Assembly: GCA_963820035.1 (NCBI GenBank)
Contig: CAWFYK010000001.1
Coordinates: forward strand, 124,001 to 188,000
Source: JAWWPG01 sp963820035
Lineage (GTDB): Bacteria > Actinomycetota > Actinomycetes > Propionibacteriales > Nocardioidaceae
Reading direction: 5' to 3'
Length of the DNA: 64,000 bases
Shown here: piece after piece, positions 52,797 to 61,820 of the stretch
Layout: each line of letters begins with the position of its first letter
Position numbering within the stretch: position 1 is the stretch's first letter
Notes under the pieces: model-generated
The model's database searches: none
Seen by the model: the letters and a program-made list of their open reading frames with translations, nothing else
What the model was told of the DNA's origin: nothing
Translations under genes and position numbers: made by a program

Positions 52797-52802
52797 TACG
52801 AT
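52797..52802 (+). promoter_or_regulatory. leaderless -10 box of the heliorhodopsin gene
   Basis: TACGAT, 6-bp gap, then ATG 52809. A TTGACA-like -35 is not seen at 17 bp, so an alternative sigma factor is possible. Confidence 0.5.
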
Positions 52803-52808
52803 GACGAC

Positions 52809-53561
52809 ATGGTTGACCGCTCTGCGCAGCTCGCCAAGCTCCGTCCCTACAACCTCGTGGCTGGAAGTCTGCACCTTGCCCAGGCGGTGCTCATCGTGGT
52901 GTTGGCCAACGCCTTCGCGCTGCCCGTGCAGGCCAGCTACATGACGGGTCCTCCCGGGCCCACGGTGGGCCGCCAACCGGTCACGCTCTTCGACCTCGGC
53001 TTCGCCTGGGCGATTGCCGCCTTCTTCGCGTTGTCGGCTCTCGCCCACTTCGGCGTGGCCGGCCCCGGCTGGGGGTCCTACCAGGCCGAACTCCTCAGGG
53101 GCCGCAACCCCTACCGCTGGTTGGAATACTCCGTGAGTGCGTCGATCATGATCGTGCTGATCGCCATGCTCGTCGGCATCAACGACATCGCGGCCCTGGT
53201 GGCCTTAGTGGGTGTGAACGCGTCGATGATCGGGTTTGGCTGGATGCAGGAGCGCTACGAATCGCCGGGGGAGGGGCTTGGGCCGTTCTGGATCGGTTGT
53301 CTCGCCGGGATCGTCCCGTGGTTCGCCATCACGATCTACCTGGTCGGACCCGGAGCCGACGCGCAGCCACCAGGGTTTGTCTACGGCATCTTCTTCTCGC
53401 TGTTCATCCTGTTCAACTGCTTCGCCGTGAACCAGTGGTTGCAATACAAGCAGGTCGGCAAGTGGAAGGACTACCTGGTCGGCGAGCGGGTCTACGTCAC
53501 CTTGTCCCTGATCGCCAAGAGCTTGCTGGCCTGGCAGATCTTTGCTGCGACACTGGCATGA
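52809..53561 (+). CDS. heliorhodopsin
   Basis: A 250-residue, seven-helix retinal-binding photoreceptor of the heliorhodopsin family. The helix-7 motif VTLSLIAKSLLAWQIF carries the retinal Schiff-base lysine (Lys237). The counterion glutamate is in PYRWLEYSVSASIMIVLIAM (Glu106). Two membrane histidines, His22 (SLHLAQA) and His80 (SALAHFG), match the pair of the reference protein 48C12. Heliorhodopsins are inverted relative to type-1 rhodopsins and do not pump; signalling or membrane-stress roles are discussed. No retinal-synthesis gene is in the window. It stands alone as a leaderless transcript. Confidence 0.92.
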   Translation: MVDRSAQLAKLRPYNLVAGSLHLAQAVLIVVLANAFALPVQASYMTGPPGPTVGRQPVTLFDLGFAWAIAAFFALSALAHFGVAGPGWGSYQAELLRGRNPYRWLEYSVSASIMIVLIAMLVGINDIAALVALVGVNASMIGFGWMQERYESPGEGLGPFWIGCLAGIVPWFAITIYLVGPGADAQPPGFVYGIFFSLFILFNCFAVNQWLQYKQVGKWKDYLVGERVYVTLSLIAKSLLAWQIFAATLA

Positions 53562-53734
53562 AGCGCCCCGCGCCACGGCGGCGACTTCCTCGGGCACCGG
53601 GGCGGTCATCCCGAGGCTACGCCCATGACGGGAACGGCTGGGCCGCCTGATGAGCCGACCCGATGAGAGAGTGGGCGGCACACAGGCGCAACAAGGTCAG
53701 CTTGCGATCGACCGTCAACGCACAGGGAGGGCCC

Positions 53735-54349
53735 ATGGCGGGCTGGGACATCTCCGACCTCGACCGGCGGGTGGTGGAGGTGAGCATCGATGTGGTGTCC
53801 CGGGTGACCATCGATGACCTCGACCGCCCGACGCCGTGCGCCGAGTGGAGTTTGGCAGACCTGCTGACCCATATGACGGTCCAGCACGTCGGGTTCGCGG
53901 CCGCTGCCGACGGGCGAGGAGCCGACCCGGCGGTCTGGAAGATGGCGACACTCGGGGAAGGCGCGGTGGCCGCCTATGCCGAAGCGTCCGGTCGACTGAT
54001 CGAGGCCTTTGCCGATCCCGGCGTGTTGGACCGGGACTTCGAGCTGCCGGAGATCGGTGCCCCCGGGCCCTTCCCGGGCAGCCAGGCCATCAGCTTCCAC
54101 TTCATCGACTACGTCGTACACGGCTGGGATGTGGCCCGGTCGATCGGCCTTGGGTTCGGCGTCGACGAGGACCTGGTGGAGGCGGCGCTGCGGGTGGCTC
54201 GACTCGTGCCGCAGGGGGAGGCTCGATTGCGGCCGGGCGCGGCCTTCGCGCCGAACCTGCCGGTGCCCGACGGGGCATCCGACTTCGACGAGGTGCTCCT
54301 CCTGCTCGGCCGCTCGCCCTCCTGGCCGAACACCTCCGCAGGCGCCTGA
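53735..54349 (+). CDS. TIGR03086 family metal-binding (mycothiol-type) protein
   Basis: Product of 204 residues; ATG 53735 with AGGGAGGG upstream is preferred to the earlier open frame. Has the maleylpyruvate-isomerase-like DinB fold: PTPCAEWSLADLLTHMTVQH and SFHFIDYVVHGWDVARSIGL, with the conserved histidines and the D-x-x-x-H-x-W-D motif. Likely mycothiol-linked; substrate unknown. Confidence 0.85.
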   Translation: MAGWDISDLDRRVVEVSIDVVSRVTIDDLDRPTPCAEWSLADLLTHMTVQHVGFAAAADGRGADPAVWKMATLGEGAVAAYAEASGRLIEAFADPGVLDRDFELPEIGAPGPFPGSQAISFHFIDYVVHGWDVARSIGLGFGVDEDLVEAALRVARLVPQGEARLRPGAAFAPNLPVPDGASDFDEVLLLLGRSPSWPNTSAGA

Positions 54350-54359
54350 CCCAGCGCTC

Positions 54360-54998
54360 TCAGCGGTAGGAGCTGCCGAACGTGCCGAGCAGCGTCACCT
54401 CGGTCGTGCAGGCCAGCACCGGGTCGCGCGTGTGCGGGCCGGTGTCCGCCGCCGGTGCGGGTGCGGTGACGTTGGCCCGCATCGTCATGCCCGGCGGTAC
54501 GTCCCGCCGTACGCTCCGGGTCACGTCGTTGCCGTCCGGGAGATACCACACCGCCTCGACTCGGTACGACAGCCCGACGTTGCCGCTGTTGGCGAACAGC
54601 ACCGATGCGGTGAACCGTGGGCCTCGAACCCCGCGTCCGGTGCGGCCGGCGGTTTGTCTACCGCAGGTCGCCTGGTAGGTTCCCTTCGGCCGAGCAGCCT
54701 CGGCCGACGGCATCGGTGAGACCGGAGCAACGGATGGTGACTCGACGGGCTCGGGCACGACCGTCGTCGTGGTGGGAATCGGCTGTGCTGCCGGTGGCTC
54801 GTGGCCAGGTCGTAGCTGATAGACCACCCCCGCGCCGACACCGATGCCGACCAGGAACGCCAGCACCACCGAATACCAGCCACGCCACGTCGGCAGGTGT
54901 CGAGAACGCTTCGGAGCGAACGCGACCGTGTCGGCGTCATCCAGTGGGGCCGACCCGGAGTCTTCCCACTCCGAGTGTTCCCCGCGACGCTCATCCAT
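54360..54998 (-). CDS. membrane-anchored protein with extracellular beta domain
   Basis: Product of 212 residues. An acidic cytoplasmic N-terminus of ~40 residues is followed by one transmembrane helix (GWYSVVLAFLVGIGVGAGVV), a Pro/Thr-rich linker and a C-terminal domain (residues ~105-212) that looks like an Ig-like fold with two cysteines (ATCGRQTAG, VLACTTEVT). No named family. Encoded 10 bp from the 3' end of the TIGR03086 gene (convergent) and upstream of nothing obvious. Confidence 0.7.
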   Translation of the reverse strand: MDERRGEHSEWEDSGSAPLDDADTVAFAPKRSRHLPTWRGWYSVVLAFLVGIGVGAGVVYQLRPGHEPPAAQPIPTTTTVVPEPVESPSVAPVSPMPSAEAARPKGTYQATCGRQTAGRTGRGVRGPRFTASVLFANSGNVGLSYRVEAVWYLPDGNDVTRSVRRDVPPGMTMRANVTAPAPAADTGPHTRDPVLACTTEVTLLGTFGSSYR

Positions 54999-55008
54999 GG
55001 CCGTCAGC

Positions 55009-58000
55009 TCACGTCGGTGAGACGACCACGACCAGGTCGCCGCCCTCGAGGCTGCGGGGTCCGGCCAGCACGACCCGCTCGACGGTGCCGGCGATCGGCG
55101 CGGTGATGGAGGCCTCCATCTTCATCGCCTCGATGGTCGCGACGGCCTCGCCGACCGCCACCACGTCACCGACCGCGACCAAGGGGGAGACGACGCCGTC
55201 GAAGGGCGCTCCGACGTGCCCGGGATGGTTCGGGTCGGCGCGCTCCTGCGACGGTGCCGCGGAGGACACGGAGCGGTCGCGCACCGAGACCGGTCGTAAC
55301 TGACCGTTGATCGTGCACATCACGGTCCGCAGCCCGCGCTCGTCCGGCTGGCTGATCGACTCGAGTCCGAGGATGAGCCGTACTCCTTCGTTGAGGTAGA
55401 CGTCCTGTTCGTCATCGAAGGTCAGCCCGTAGAGGAAAGCGCGGGTTGGCAGCACGCTGAGGTCGCTGTACTGCGCCCGGGACTGGATGAAGCTGGCGGC
55501 CGGACCCGGCAGCAGCAGCCGGTTCAGCGTCGTACGGCGGTCCGACGTCAGGCCGGACACGTCGCCAGGCTCGAGCTCGGTCTCCATCCGTCGGATGGTC
55601 CGTCCCGCCAGCGCCTTGGTCCGGAACGGCTCGGGCCAGCCCCCTGGTGGGGTGCCGAGCTCGCCGGACAGGAAGCCGATCACCGAGTCGGGGACGTCGA
55701 ACGCCCCCGGGTCCTCGGCGAAGGCGCGCGGGTCGGCGCCGACCGCCACGAGATGCAGGGCCAGGTCGCCGACGACCTTGCTCGACGGTGTCACCTTGAC
55801 GATGTTGCCCAGGATGTCGTTGGCGGCGGCGTACATGTCCTCCACCTGCTCGAACTTCTCCGCGAGCCCGAGAGCGATCGCCTGTTGCCGAAGGTTCGAG
55901 AGCTGGCCGCCCGGGATCTCGTGGGTGTAGACGCGGCCCGTCGGTCCGGGCAGGCCCGACTCGAAGGGCGCATAGAGCCGCCGGGTCGCCTCCCAATAGG
56001 GCTCCAAGTCGCAGACGGCCGCGAGGGACAGCCCGGTGGCCCGGTCGGTGTGATCGGTGGACGCGACCAAGGCGGACAAGGACGGCTGGCTCGTCGTACC
56101 CGCCAGGGCAGCACTCGCGACATCGACCGCGTCGACGCCGGCGTCCGCCGCGGCCAGCAGGGTGGCGATCTGTCCGCCGGCCGTGTCGTGGGTGTGCAGG
56201 TGCACCGGAAGGTCGAAACGCTCCCGGAGGGCGGTGACCAGGGTGTGCGCAGCGGGTGCTCGGAGCAGACCGGCCATGTCCTTGATGGCCAGGATGTGCG
56301 CGCCGGCCTCGACGATCCGCTCGGCCAGACGCAGGTAGTAGTCGAGGGTGTAGAGCGTCTCCCCGGGATTGGAGAGATCCCCGGTGTAGCACAGGCAGAC
56401 CTCGGCGATGGTGTTGCCCGTCGCCCGCACCGCGTCGATGGCGGGCCGCATCTGCTCGATGTCGTTGAGGGCGTCGAAGATCCTGAAGATGTCGATGCCG
56501 GTCTCGGCCGCCTCGGCGACGAAGGCGTCGGTGACCTCGGTGGGGTAGGGCGTGTAGCCGACGGTGTTGCGGCCGCGCAGCAGCATCTGGAGGCAGATGT
56601 TGGGTGACGCTGCGCGCAGGGTCGCGAGCCGCTCCCAGGGGTCCTCGGCGAGAAACCGCAGCGCCACGTCGAACGTGGCGCCGCCCCAGGCCTCGAGGGA
56701 CAGCAGCTCGGGCGTCATCCTGGCGATGTGGCCGGCGGCAGCCGTGAGGTCGCGGGTGCGGATGCGCGTGGCGAGCAGGGACTGGTGTGCGTCCCGCATC
56801 GTGGTGTCGGTGACGGCAATGGGCACCTGCGCCCGCAGGGCGGCGGCGAACCCTTCCGGCCCCTGTTCCGCCAGCCGCTGCCGGGAGCCGTCCGGGGCGG
56901 GAAGGCTGAGGTCGATGGGTGGCAGCTTCGTCGCCGGATCGACCCGGGTGGGACTCTCGCCGTTGGGCTTGTTGACGGTGACGTCGGCCAGGTAGTGCAG
57001 CAGCCGGGTGCCGCGGTCGGCCGAGGATCGGGAGGTGAGGAGCTGCGGATGCTCCTCGATGAAGGACGTGGTGACATGTCCGGCCCGGAAGTCCGGGTCT
57101 TCCAGGACGGCGAGAAGGAACGGGATGTTGGTGGCGACGCCACGGATACGGAACTCCGCGACGGCACGCCGGGCCCGGTCGATGGCCATCTCGTAGGTTC
57201 GGCCACGGCAGGTGAGCTTGGTGACCATCGAGTCGAAGTACGCCGACACCTCGGCACCCGCGTACGTCGTACCACCGTCGAGCCTGATGCCCGCGCCACC
57301 CGGTGAGCGGTAGGCAGTGATGTGGCCGGTGTCCGGGCGGAAGCCGTTGGCCGGGTCCTCGGTGGTGATCCGGCACTGCAGGGCCACACCGCGGGTCTGC
57401 ACGTTGTCCTGCCGTAGCCCCAGGTCGGCCAGCGACTCGCCGGCCGCGATCCGCATCTGCGACTGGACGAGGTCGACGTCCGTGACCTCCTCCGTGACGG
57501 TGTGCTCGACCTGGATGCGCGGGTTCATCTCGATGAAGACGTGCCGCCCCTCAGGGTCGACAAGGAACTCGACGGTGCCCGCGTTGCAGTAGTTGATCTG
57601 CCTGGCGAAGGCGACGGCATCGGCGCAGATCCTCGCCCGGAGCGCCGGGTCGAGGTTGCGGGCGGGCGCCATCTCGACCACCTTCTGATGGCGCCGCTGC
57701 AGGGAGCAGTCGCGTTCGTAGAGGTGGATGACGTTGCCGGCTCCGTCGGCCAGGATCTGCACCTCGATATGACGCGGGTCCGTGACGGCCTCCTCCACGA
57801 ACATGGTGGAGTCCCCGAAGGCGCCTTCGGCCTCACGCATCGCCGCCTCGACGGACTCCCGCAGGTGGTCGGGGTGGTCGACCCGGCGCATGCCGCGTCC
57901 GCCACCCCCGGCGACGGCCTTGACGAAGACCGGGAAGCTCAGCTGCTCCGTGTCACGGCAGATCTGGTCGATGTCGCGAGACGGTGCGATGTTGGCGAGC

Positions 58001-58392
58001 ACAGGTACGCCAGCCTCCTTCGCGGCCTCGACCGCCATCGACTTGTTGCCGGTGAGGCGCAGCACCTCGACGGGTGGTCCGATGAACGTCAGACCTGCGG
58101 CCAGGCATGCCCGGGCGAGGGCGGGGTTCTCCGAGAGGAAGCCGTACCCGGGGTATACGGCTTCGGCGCCGGAGTGCAGCGCGGCCGCCACGATCGCCTC
58201 CGGGTCGAGGTACGCCCTGACCGGGTGTCCACGTTCGCCGATCTCGTAGGCCTCGTCGGCCTTCATCCGATGCTCGGACCCGCGGTCCTCGAACGGAAAG
58301 ATCGCAACGGTCTTGGCCCCCAGCTCGTACGCCGCCCGAAAAGCCCGAACGGCGATCTCGCCGCGGTTGGCCACCAGCACCTTGGAGAACAC
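55009..58392 (-). CDS. pyc: pyruvate carboxylase
   Basis: Single-chain anaplerotic enzyme (pyruvate + HCO3- + ATP to oxaloacetate), 1127 residues, the full family length. Biotin carboxylase domain first (FSKVLVANRGEIAVRAFRAA, VKAVAGGGGRGMRRV, FIEMNPRIQVEHTVTEEVTD). The carboxyltransferase barrel starts near residue 530 (TDTTMRDAHQSLLATRIRTR; EAWGGATFDVALRFL; HTHDTAGGQ). The C-terminal biotinyl domain carries the lysine in ATIEAMKMEASITAP. No interruption. Confidence 0.97.
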   Translation of the reverse strand: MFSKVLVANRGEIAVRAFRAAYELGAKTVAIFPFEDRGSEHRMKADEAYEIGERGHPVRAYLDPEAIVAAALHSGAEAVYPGYGFLSENPALARACLAAGLTFIGPPVEVLRLTGNKSMAVEAAKEAGVPVLANIAPSRDIDQICRDTEQLSFPVFVKAVAGGGGRGMRRVDHPDHLRESVEAAMREAEGAFGDSTMFVEEAVTDPRHIEVQILADGAGNVIHLYERDCSLQRRHQKVVEMAPARNLDPALRARICADAVAFARQINYCNAGTVEFLVDPEGRHVFIEMNPRIQVEHTVTEEVTDVDLVQSQMRIAAGESLADLGLRQDNVQTRGVALQCRITTEDPANGFRPDTGHITAYRSPGGAGIRLDGGTTYAGAEVSAYFDSMVTKLTCRGRTYEMAIDRARRAVAEFRIRGVATNIPFLLAVLEDPDFRAGHVTTSFIEEHPQLLTSRSSADRGTRLLHYLADVTVNKPNGESPTRVDPATKLPPIDLSLPAPDGSRQRLAEQGPEGFAAALRAQVPIAVTDTTMRDAHQSLLATRIRTRDLTAAAGHIARMTPELLSLEAWGGATFDVALRFLAEDPWERLATLRAASPNICLQMLLRGRNTVGYTPYPTEVTDAFVAEAAETGIDIFRIFDALNDIEQMRPAIDAVRATGNTIAEVCLCYTGDLSNPGETLYTLDYYLRLAERIVEAGAHILAIKDMAGLLRAPAAHTLVTALRERFDLPVHLHTHDTAGGQIATLLAAADAGVDAVDVASAALAGTTSQPSLSALVASTDHTDRATGLSLAAVCDLEPYWEATRRLYAPFESGLPGPTGRVYTHEIPGGQLSNLRQQAIALGLAEKFEQVEDMYAAANDILGNIVKVTPSSKVVGDLALHLVAVGADPRAFAEDPGAFDVPDSVIGFLSGELGTPPGGWPEPFRTKALAGRTIRRMETELEPGDVSGLTSDRRTTLNRLLLPGPAASFIQSRAQYSDLSVLPTRAFLYGLTFDDEQDVYLNEGVRLILGLESISQPDERGLRTVMCTINGQLRPVSVRDRSVSSAAPSQERADPNHPGHVGAPFDGVVSPLVAVGDVVAVGEAVATIEAMKMEASITAPIAGTVERVVLAGPRSLEGGDLVVVVSPT

Positions 58393-58523
58393 ATGACGAG
58401 GCTAGACCCTCGTGCCCTCTGTCCTCGCTCTCCGCCGAACGCTTGACCTGCGCCTCGCTTGCCCTGGATCCCTACGTTCTCAGGATCTCAGCCCCCTTCG
58501 GGTGCGGTTCTTAGGGGGGTGAT

Positions 58524-58870
58524 GTTTTAGGCGGCAGTGATGGGGGCGGCTGGTGCCGGGGCTGGTTCGCGGTGCCGGGTGCGGTTCTGCACGCAAAGTG
58601 GAACGTTTCGGGGGCTCAGAACGCGGTTTGAGCCCCGAAACGTTCCACTTTGCCGCCGATTCAGATCGATTCGGAACGTTGCGGCTGGCTTCGCACTGCC
58701 CCGACAGCCACTGCGTTCCACATCGCCTGCGGACGGGGCTTCTGGGGCTGGTGGGACAACATTGCGTTGCGAAAACCGCTCGAGTGGCCCCATCACTGGC
58801 TGGGAGCGGCTTTCAGAACGCAAAGCAGTCTCACCAGTCTCATGCGTCCCAGACGTTGACCGCACCCGGC
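58524..58870 (-). repeat. palindrome-rich dispersed repeat, copy D2
   Basis: Reverse-orientation copy of D1 (7322-7672). Includes the hairpin GCAAAGTGGAACGTTTCGG..GGCTCA facing TGAGCCCCGAAACGTTCCACTTTGC (58592-58653 region), one base bulged relative to D1. The GCTTTGCG/CGCAAAGC long hairpin lies around 58750-58830. The 690-bp gap 58393-59082 between pyc and the secreted-protein gene holds D2 and the following direct repeats, no gene. Confidence 0.85.
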
Positions 58871-58999
58871 AACTCGACCCCACCGGCCCCGCACCGTCCC
58901 CGTCGTTGCCGCCTGAAATCGCACCCAAGTCCGACCGCACTCGGCAACTCGACCCCACCGGCCCCGTCGTTGCCGCCTGAAATCGCACCCGGCAACTCG
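58858..58999 (+). repeat. ~70-bp imperfect direct repeat flanking D2
   Basis: Two copies of GACCGCAC(C/T)CGGCAACTCG, ACCCCACCGGCCCC, GTCGTTGCCGCCTGAAATCG, starting at 58858 and 58933; the first has an 11-bp insertion. The phrase GCCGCCTGAA followed by CGCAC also occurs at the D1 edge (about 7660-7676). Confidence 0.75.
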
Positions 59000-59082
59000 C
59001 CTGCAGATCACGACCGTCTCCCCTAGGCTCGGCGGAACTCTCCGCCGCTCGCGTAGCGGCGGGCGATCTCGAAGGAGCAGGC

Positions 59083-60984
59083 GTGACCCGGGACGGCACC
59101 CTCATGAGACGCATCCTCGTCGGCATCGCCGCCGCTGCGACCGCGAGCTCACTTCCTCTGGCGTGGCCGACCGCTGCGCTGTCCGAGCCACCAGCCGCGA
59201 CATCGGCCGCGCCAGCAACGGCGGACGCCGAGACCAGCGGTGGGTGGGTCACCGGCGTCGTCGTCGACGGCAACGGAGACCCCGTCGCGGGCGACCTGGT
59301 CAACGCCCTCGGACCGAAGGAGGTGCCGGAGGCCGGGATCATCGGCCACACCGACCGGCGTACCTGGACGGACAAGAACGGCGCGTTCCGAGTGCGGCAG
59401 CCGGATCGACACGGGTATCTCGTGCAGGTCTGCAACCCGGAGCCCAGCAATCGGCGCGCCTGCAAGGAGACCGCGCAGGGTGTCGACCACATCATCACCT
59501 ACGTCGGGCCGGACGGAACGACAGACGGCTGGGTGTTGCAGACTCGCTTGTTCCCGAGCACGCAAACCGATCGCGACCTCGGCACGGTGACGGTGAAGCC
59601 TCCGAGCTTCGTGCACGGGCGAATCCGCGGGGCGGCCAACCAGCAGATCCGGATCGTCCGGCGCAACGGCAGCGTCGCCTACTACAACGAGACTGACGGG
59701 CGTGGGGCGTTCCGCTTCCAGGGTCTGGCGCCGGGGCCCTACCGGGTCGAGGCCGGCGGCGACGGCAGTGGCTGGCTGGCCTGGCGGTCGGACACCTTTC
59801 AGCTCGGCGTGGCGGAAGACCGCCAGGTCGACGGCGCGCTCGACCCGGGTGCCGAGATTCACGGAGTGCTGCGGTCGAACGGCGGTCCGGTGCCGTTCAC
59901 CGACGTCCTGGTGCGCAAGCTCCACGGTGCGCTCGTCGCGGCCGTCACCACAGATGCCCAGGGGCGCTACCGCGTCACCGGGCTGCTCCCTGGAACCTAC
60001 CGAGTGGGGATTCTCTACGACGGCAGCGACTACCAGCGACACGGTGTCGTCGTCGCCGTTCCTGAGGCGCACGCATCCGTGGCCCAACGCATTGTCGTCG
60101 GCAAGGGTGCCACTATCACCGTCGGCCTGCGGGCGGGCGGTCAGCCGGCAACTCGTGCGGTCGACGAGCTTCGCGACCGATCAGGAATGCCGGTTCTCGG
60201 TCTCCGCAACGACGGCACGGGCCACGTCAGCTACCCGGGCTTGTCTCCCGGCTTCTACACCGTCGTTGCGGCGTCCAAGACGCGGTATGTGACCGCGACC
60301 GTGCGGGTGAGGACGGCCAGGGCCTATGACCTGGGGACGCGATCTCTCGACACACCCACCCTCACCCTGACCGGACGGACCGCGCCTCATGCGGTCGTCG
60401 AGGCCAAGACCGGCCAGGAGTGCCCACCTGACAAGCCCAGGGAGTTCGGGGTCTTCCAGTTCGTCGAGAGGGCGGACGCGGCGGGTCGCTACACGTTGCA
60501 CGGTTTGGTGCCCGGGCTCTACATGCTCGGCTCAGACGGATGGCCGAGGAACTACGCGGCGCGCTGCATTCCCGACGTGACCATCAGCCAGGACCAGTCG
60601 AGGGACCTGCCGCTCACGGTGGGCAGCACTGCGTCGGGGCGCCTCGTCTACGCGTCGACGGGCACGCCGGTCATCACGACGCTGTCGTACGAGCTCTCCC
60701 ACCCACGCGGACTGCCCACCAACCCCACCGGGGAGCACCCGACCCGAGCAAAAACCAGAAATGCATCCGGCGACTTCACGATCGACCGCCTCCCGGCCGG
60801 CCGGGCCACCGGAGCCCTCTCCCAAGGCGCCGACCTCGAGCAGATCAACTCGCCGCGGTTCCTGGTGATCTTCCCGTTCCAGGACGGCACTCCCTACTAC
60901 CTCACCAGTAAGCGACGAGCCGTCGACGTCGGCCGGCACGAGGACCTGAAGCTGGGCGACATTCCGATCTACCTGCACGGCTGA
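59083..60984 (+). CDS. secreted carboxypeptidase-regulatory-like repeat protein
   Basis: Product of 633 residues; GTG 59083 has AAGGAG 7-12 bp upstream. The signal peptide RRILVGIAAAATASSLPLAW leads into a row of about six beta-sandwich modules of the CarboxypepD_reg/SpaA-like kind, each with a pattern G-x-V-x-D..G-x-F/Y-x-L-x-G-L-x-P-G-x-Y. Examples are WVTGVVVDGNGDPVAGDLVN, GAFRFQGLAPGPYRVEAGGD, GRYRVTGLLPGTYRVGILYD and GRYTLHGLVPGLYMLGSDGW. No catalytic motif and no LPxTG anchor. Probably a surface or matrix protein. Confidence 0.8.
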   Translation: MTRDGTLMRRILVGIAAAATASSLPLAWPTAALSEPPAATSAAPATADAETSGGWVTGVVVDGNGDPVAGDLVNALGPKEVPEAGIIGHTDRRTWTDKNGAFRVRQPDRHGYLVQVCNPEPSNRRACKETAQGVDHIITYVGPDGTTDGWVLQTRLFPSTQTDRDLGTVTVKPPSFVHGRIRGAANQQIRIVRRNGSVAYYNETDGRGAFRFQGLAPGPYRVEAGGDGSGWLAWRSDTFQLGVAEDRQVDGALDPGAEIHGVLRSNGGPVPFTDVLVRKLHGALVAAVTTDAQGRYRVTGLLPGTYRVGILYDGSDYQRHGVVVAVPEAHASVAQRIVVGKGATITVGLRAGGQPATRAVDELRDRSGMPVLGLRNDGTGHVSYPGLSPGFYTVVAASKTRYVTATVRVRTARAYDLGTRSLDTPTLTLTGRTAPHAVVEAKTGQECPPDKPREFGVFQFVERADAAGRYTLHGLVPGLYMLGSDGWPRNYAARCIPDVTISQDQSRDLPLTVGSTASGRLVYASTGTPVITTLSYELSHPRGLPTNPTGEHPTRAKTRNASGDFTIDRLPAGRATGALSQGADLEQINSPRFLVIFPFQDGTPYYLTSKRRAVDVGRHEDLKLGDIPIYLHG

Positions 60985-61076
60985 GCCGCTTGTCCTAGTC
61001 GAGGGCGCTCATCGGGGGATCCGCTGAGCCCGGCACCTGGCTGCGGTCATCGACCGCGTGTGGTTTGCTCAGGTCA

Positions 61077-61805
61077 ATGAAGCACCTGGGCATTCTGGCG
61101 CACAGCATCGAAGGGGCGGCACTCTGTTTCCGGTCGTTCTGCCAGCAGGGATTTGCGGAGCTGGGTCCGCACGACCATCCCGACGTCACCCTTGACGCCA
61201 TCGCACTGGCGCGCAGTATGCCGGCCTGGGACAGCGGGGACTACCCGGCGGTTCGAGGCATCCTGGCCGAGAGCACGCGACGACTCTCGATGGCCGGTGC
61301 GGACTTCTTCGTCTGCCCCGACAACACCGCTCACCAGGCCCTGGAGCTGCCAGGGCCGGATCTCGCGATCCCTGGCCTGCACATCGCCGAGGTGGTCGCG
61401 GATCGAGCCGTGGCTGAGGGCCGCATCCGAGTGGGAGTGCTCGGCACCAGATACCTGATGGGCGGGCCCGTCTACCCCAGGGCGCTGGCCGCCCGGGGAA
61501 TCGCCTTCGAGGTGCCCGGGCCCGTTGACCGCGGGACCGTCAACGCGGTCATCTTTGACGAGCTCGTCGCCGGAGTGTTCACCGAGGCCTCGCGCCTGGA
61601 GTTCGTCCGGATCATCGGTCGGCTGGCCGAGTCAGGCTGCGACGCGGTTGCGCTCGTCTGCACGGAGATCCCGCTCCTCGTATCGCCGGATGACTCGCCG
61701 TTGCCCACCCTCGACTCGACCCGGCTGCTTGCCGGGGCGGCCTTCGAGGTCGCCGTCGGCCGCCAGCCACTACCCTCATGGCGCGGCGGACCGCTGCTCG
61801 ACTGA
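61077..61805 (+). CDS. aspartate/glutamate racemase family protein
   Basis: Product of 242 residues from ATG 61077. Both catalytic cysteine loops of the cofactor-independent racemase fold are present: DFFVCPDNTAHQALEL (first Cys, PxNTxH) and AVALVCTEIPLLVSPDDSP (second Cys, CTE). IGRLAESGCDAV precedes the latter. Members racemise Asp/Glu or related amino acids; the substrate is not determined. Runs towards the EamA remnant 15 bp downstream. Confidence 0.88.
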   Translation: MKHLGILAHSIEGAALCFRSFCQQGFAELGPHDHPDVTLDAIALARSMPAWDSGDYPAVRGILAESTRRLSMAGADFFVCPDNTAHQALELPGPDLAIPGLHIAEVVADRAVAEGRIRVGVLGTRYLMGGPVYPRALAARGIAFEVPGPVDRGTVNAVIFDELVAGVFTEASRLEFVRIIGRLAESGCDAVALVCTEIPLLVSPDDSPLPTLDSTRLLAGAAFEVAVGRQPLPSWRGGPLLD

Positions 61806-61820
61806 GGGCAGCCCCGGCTC

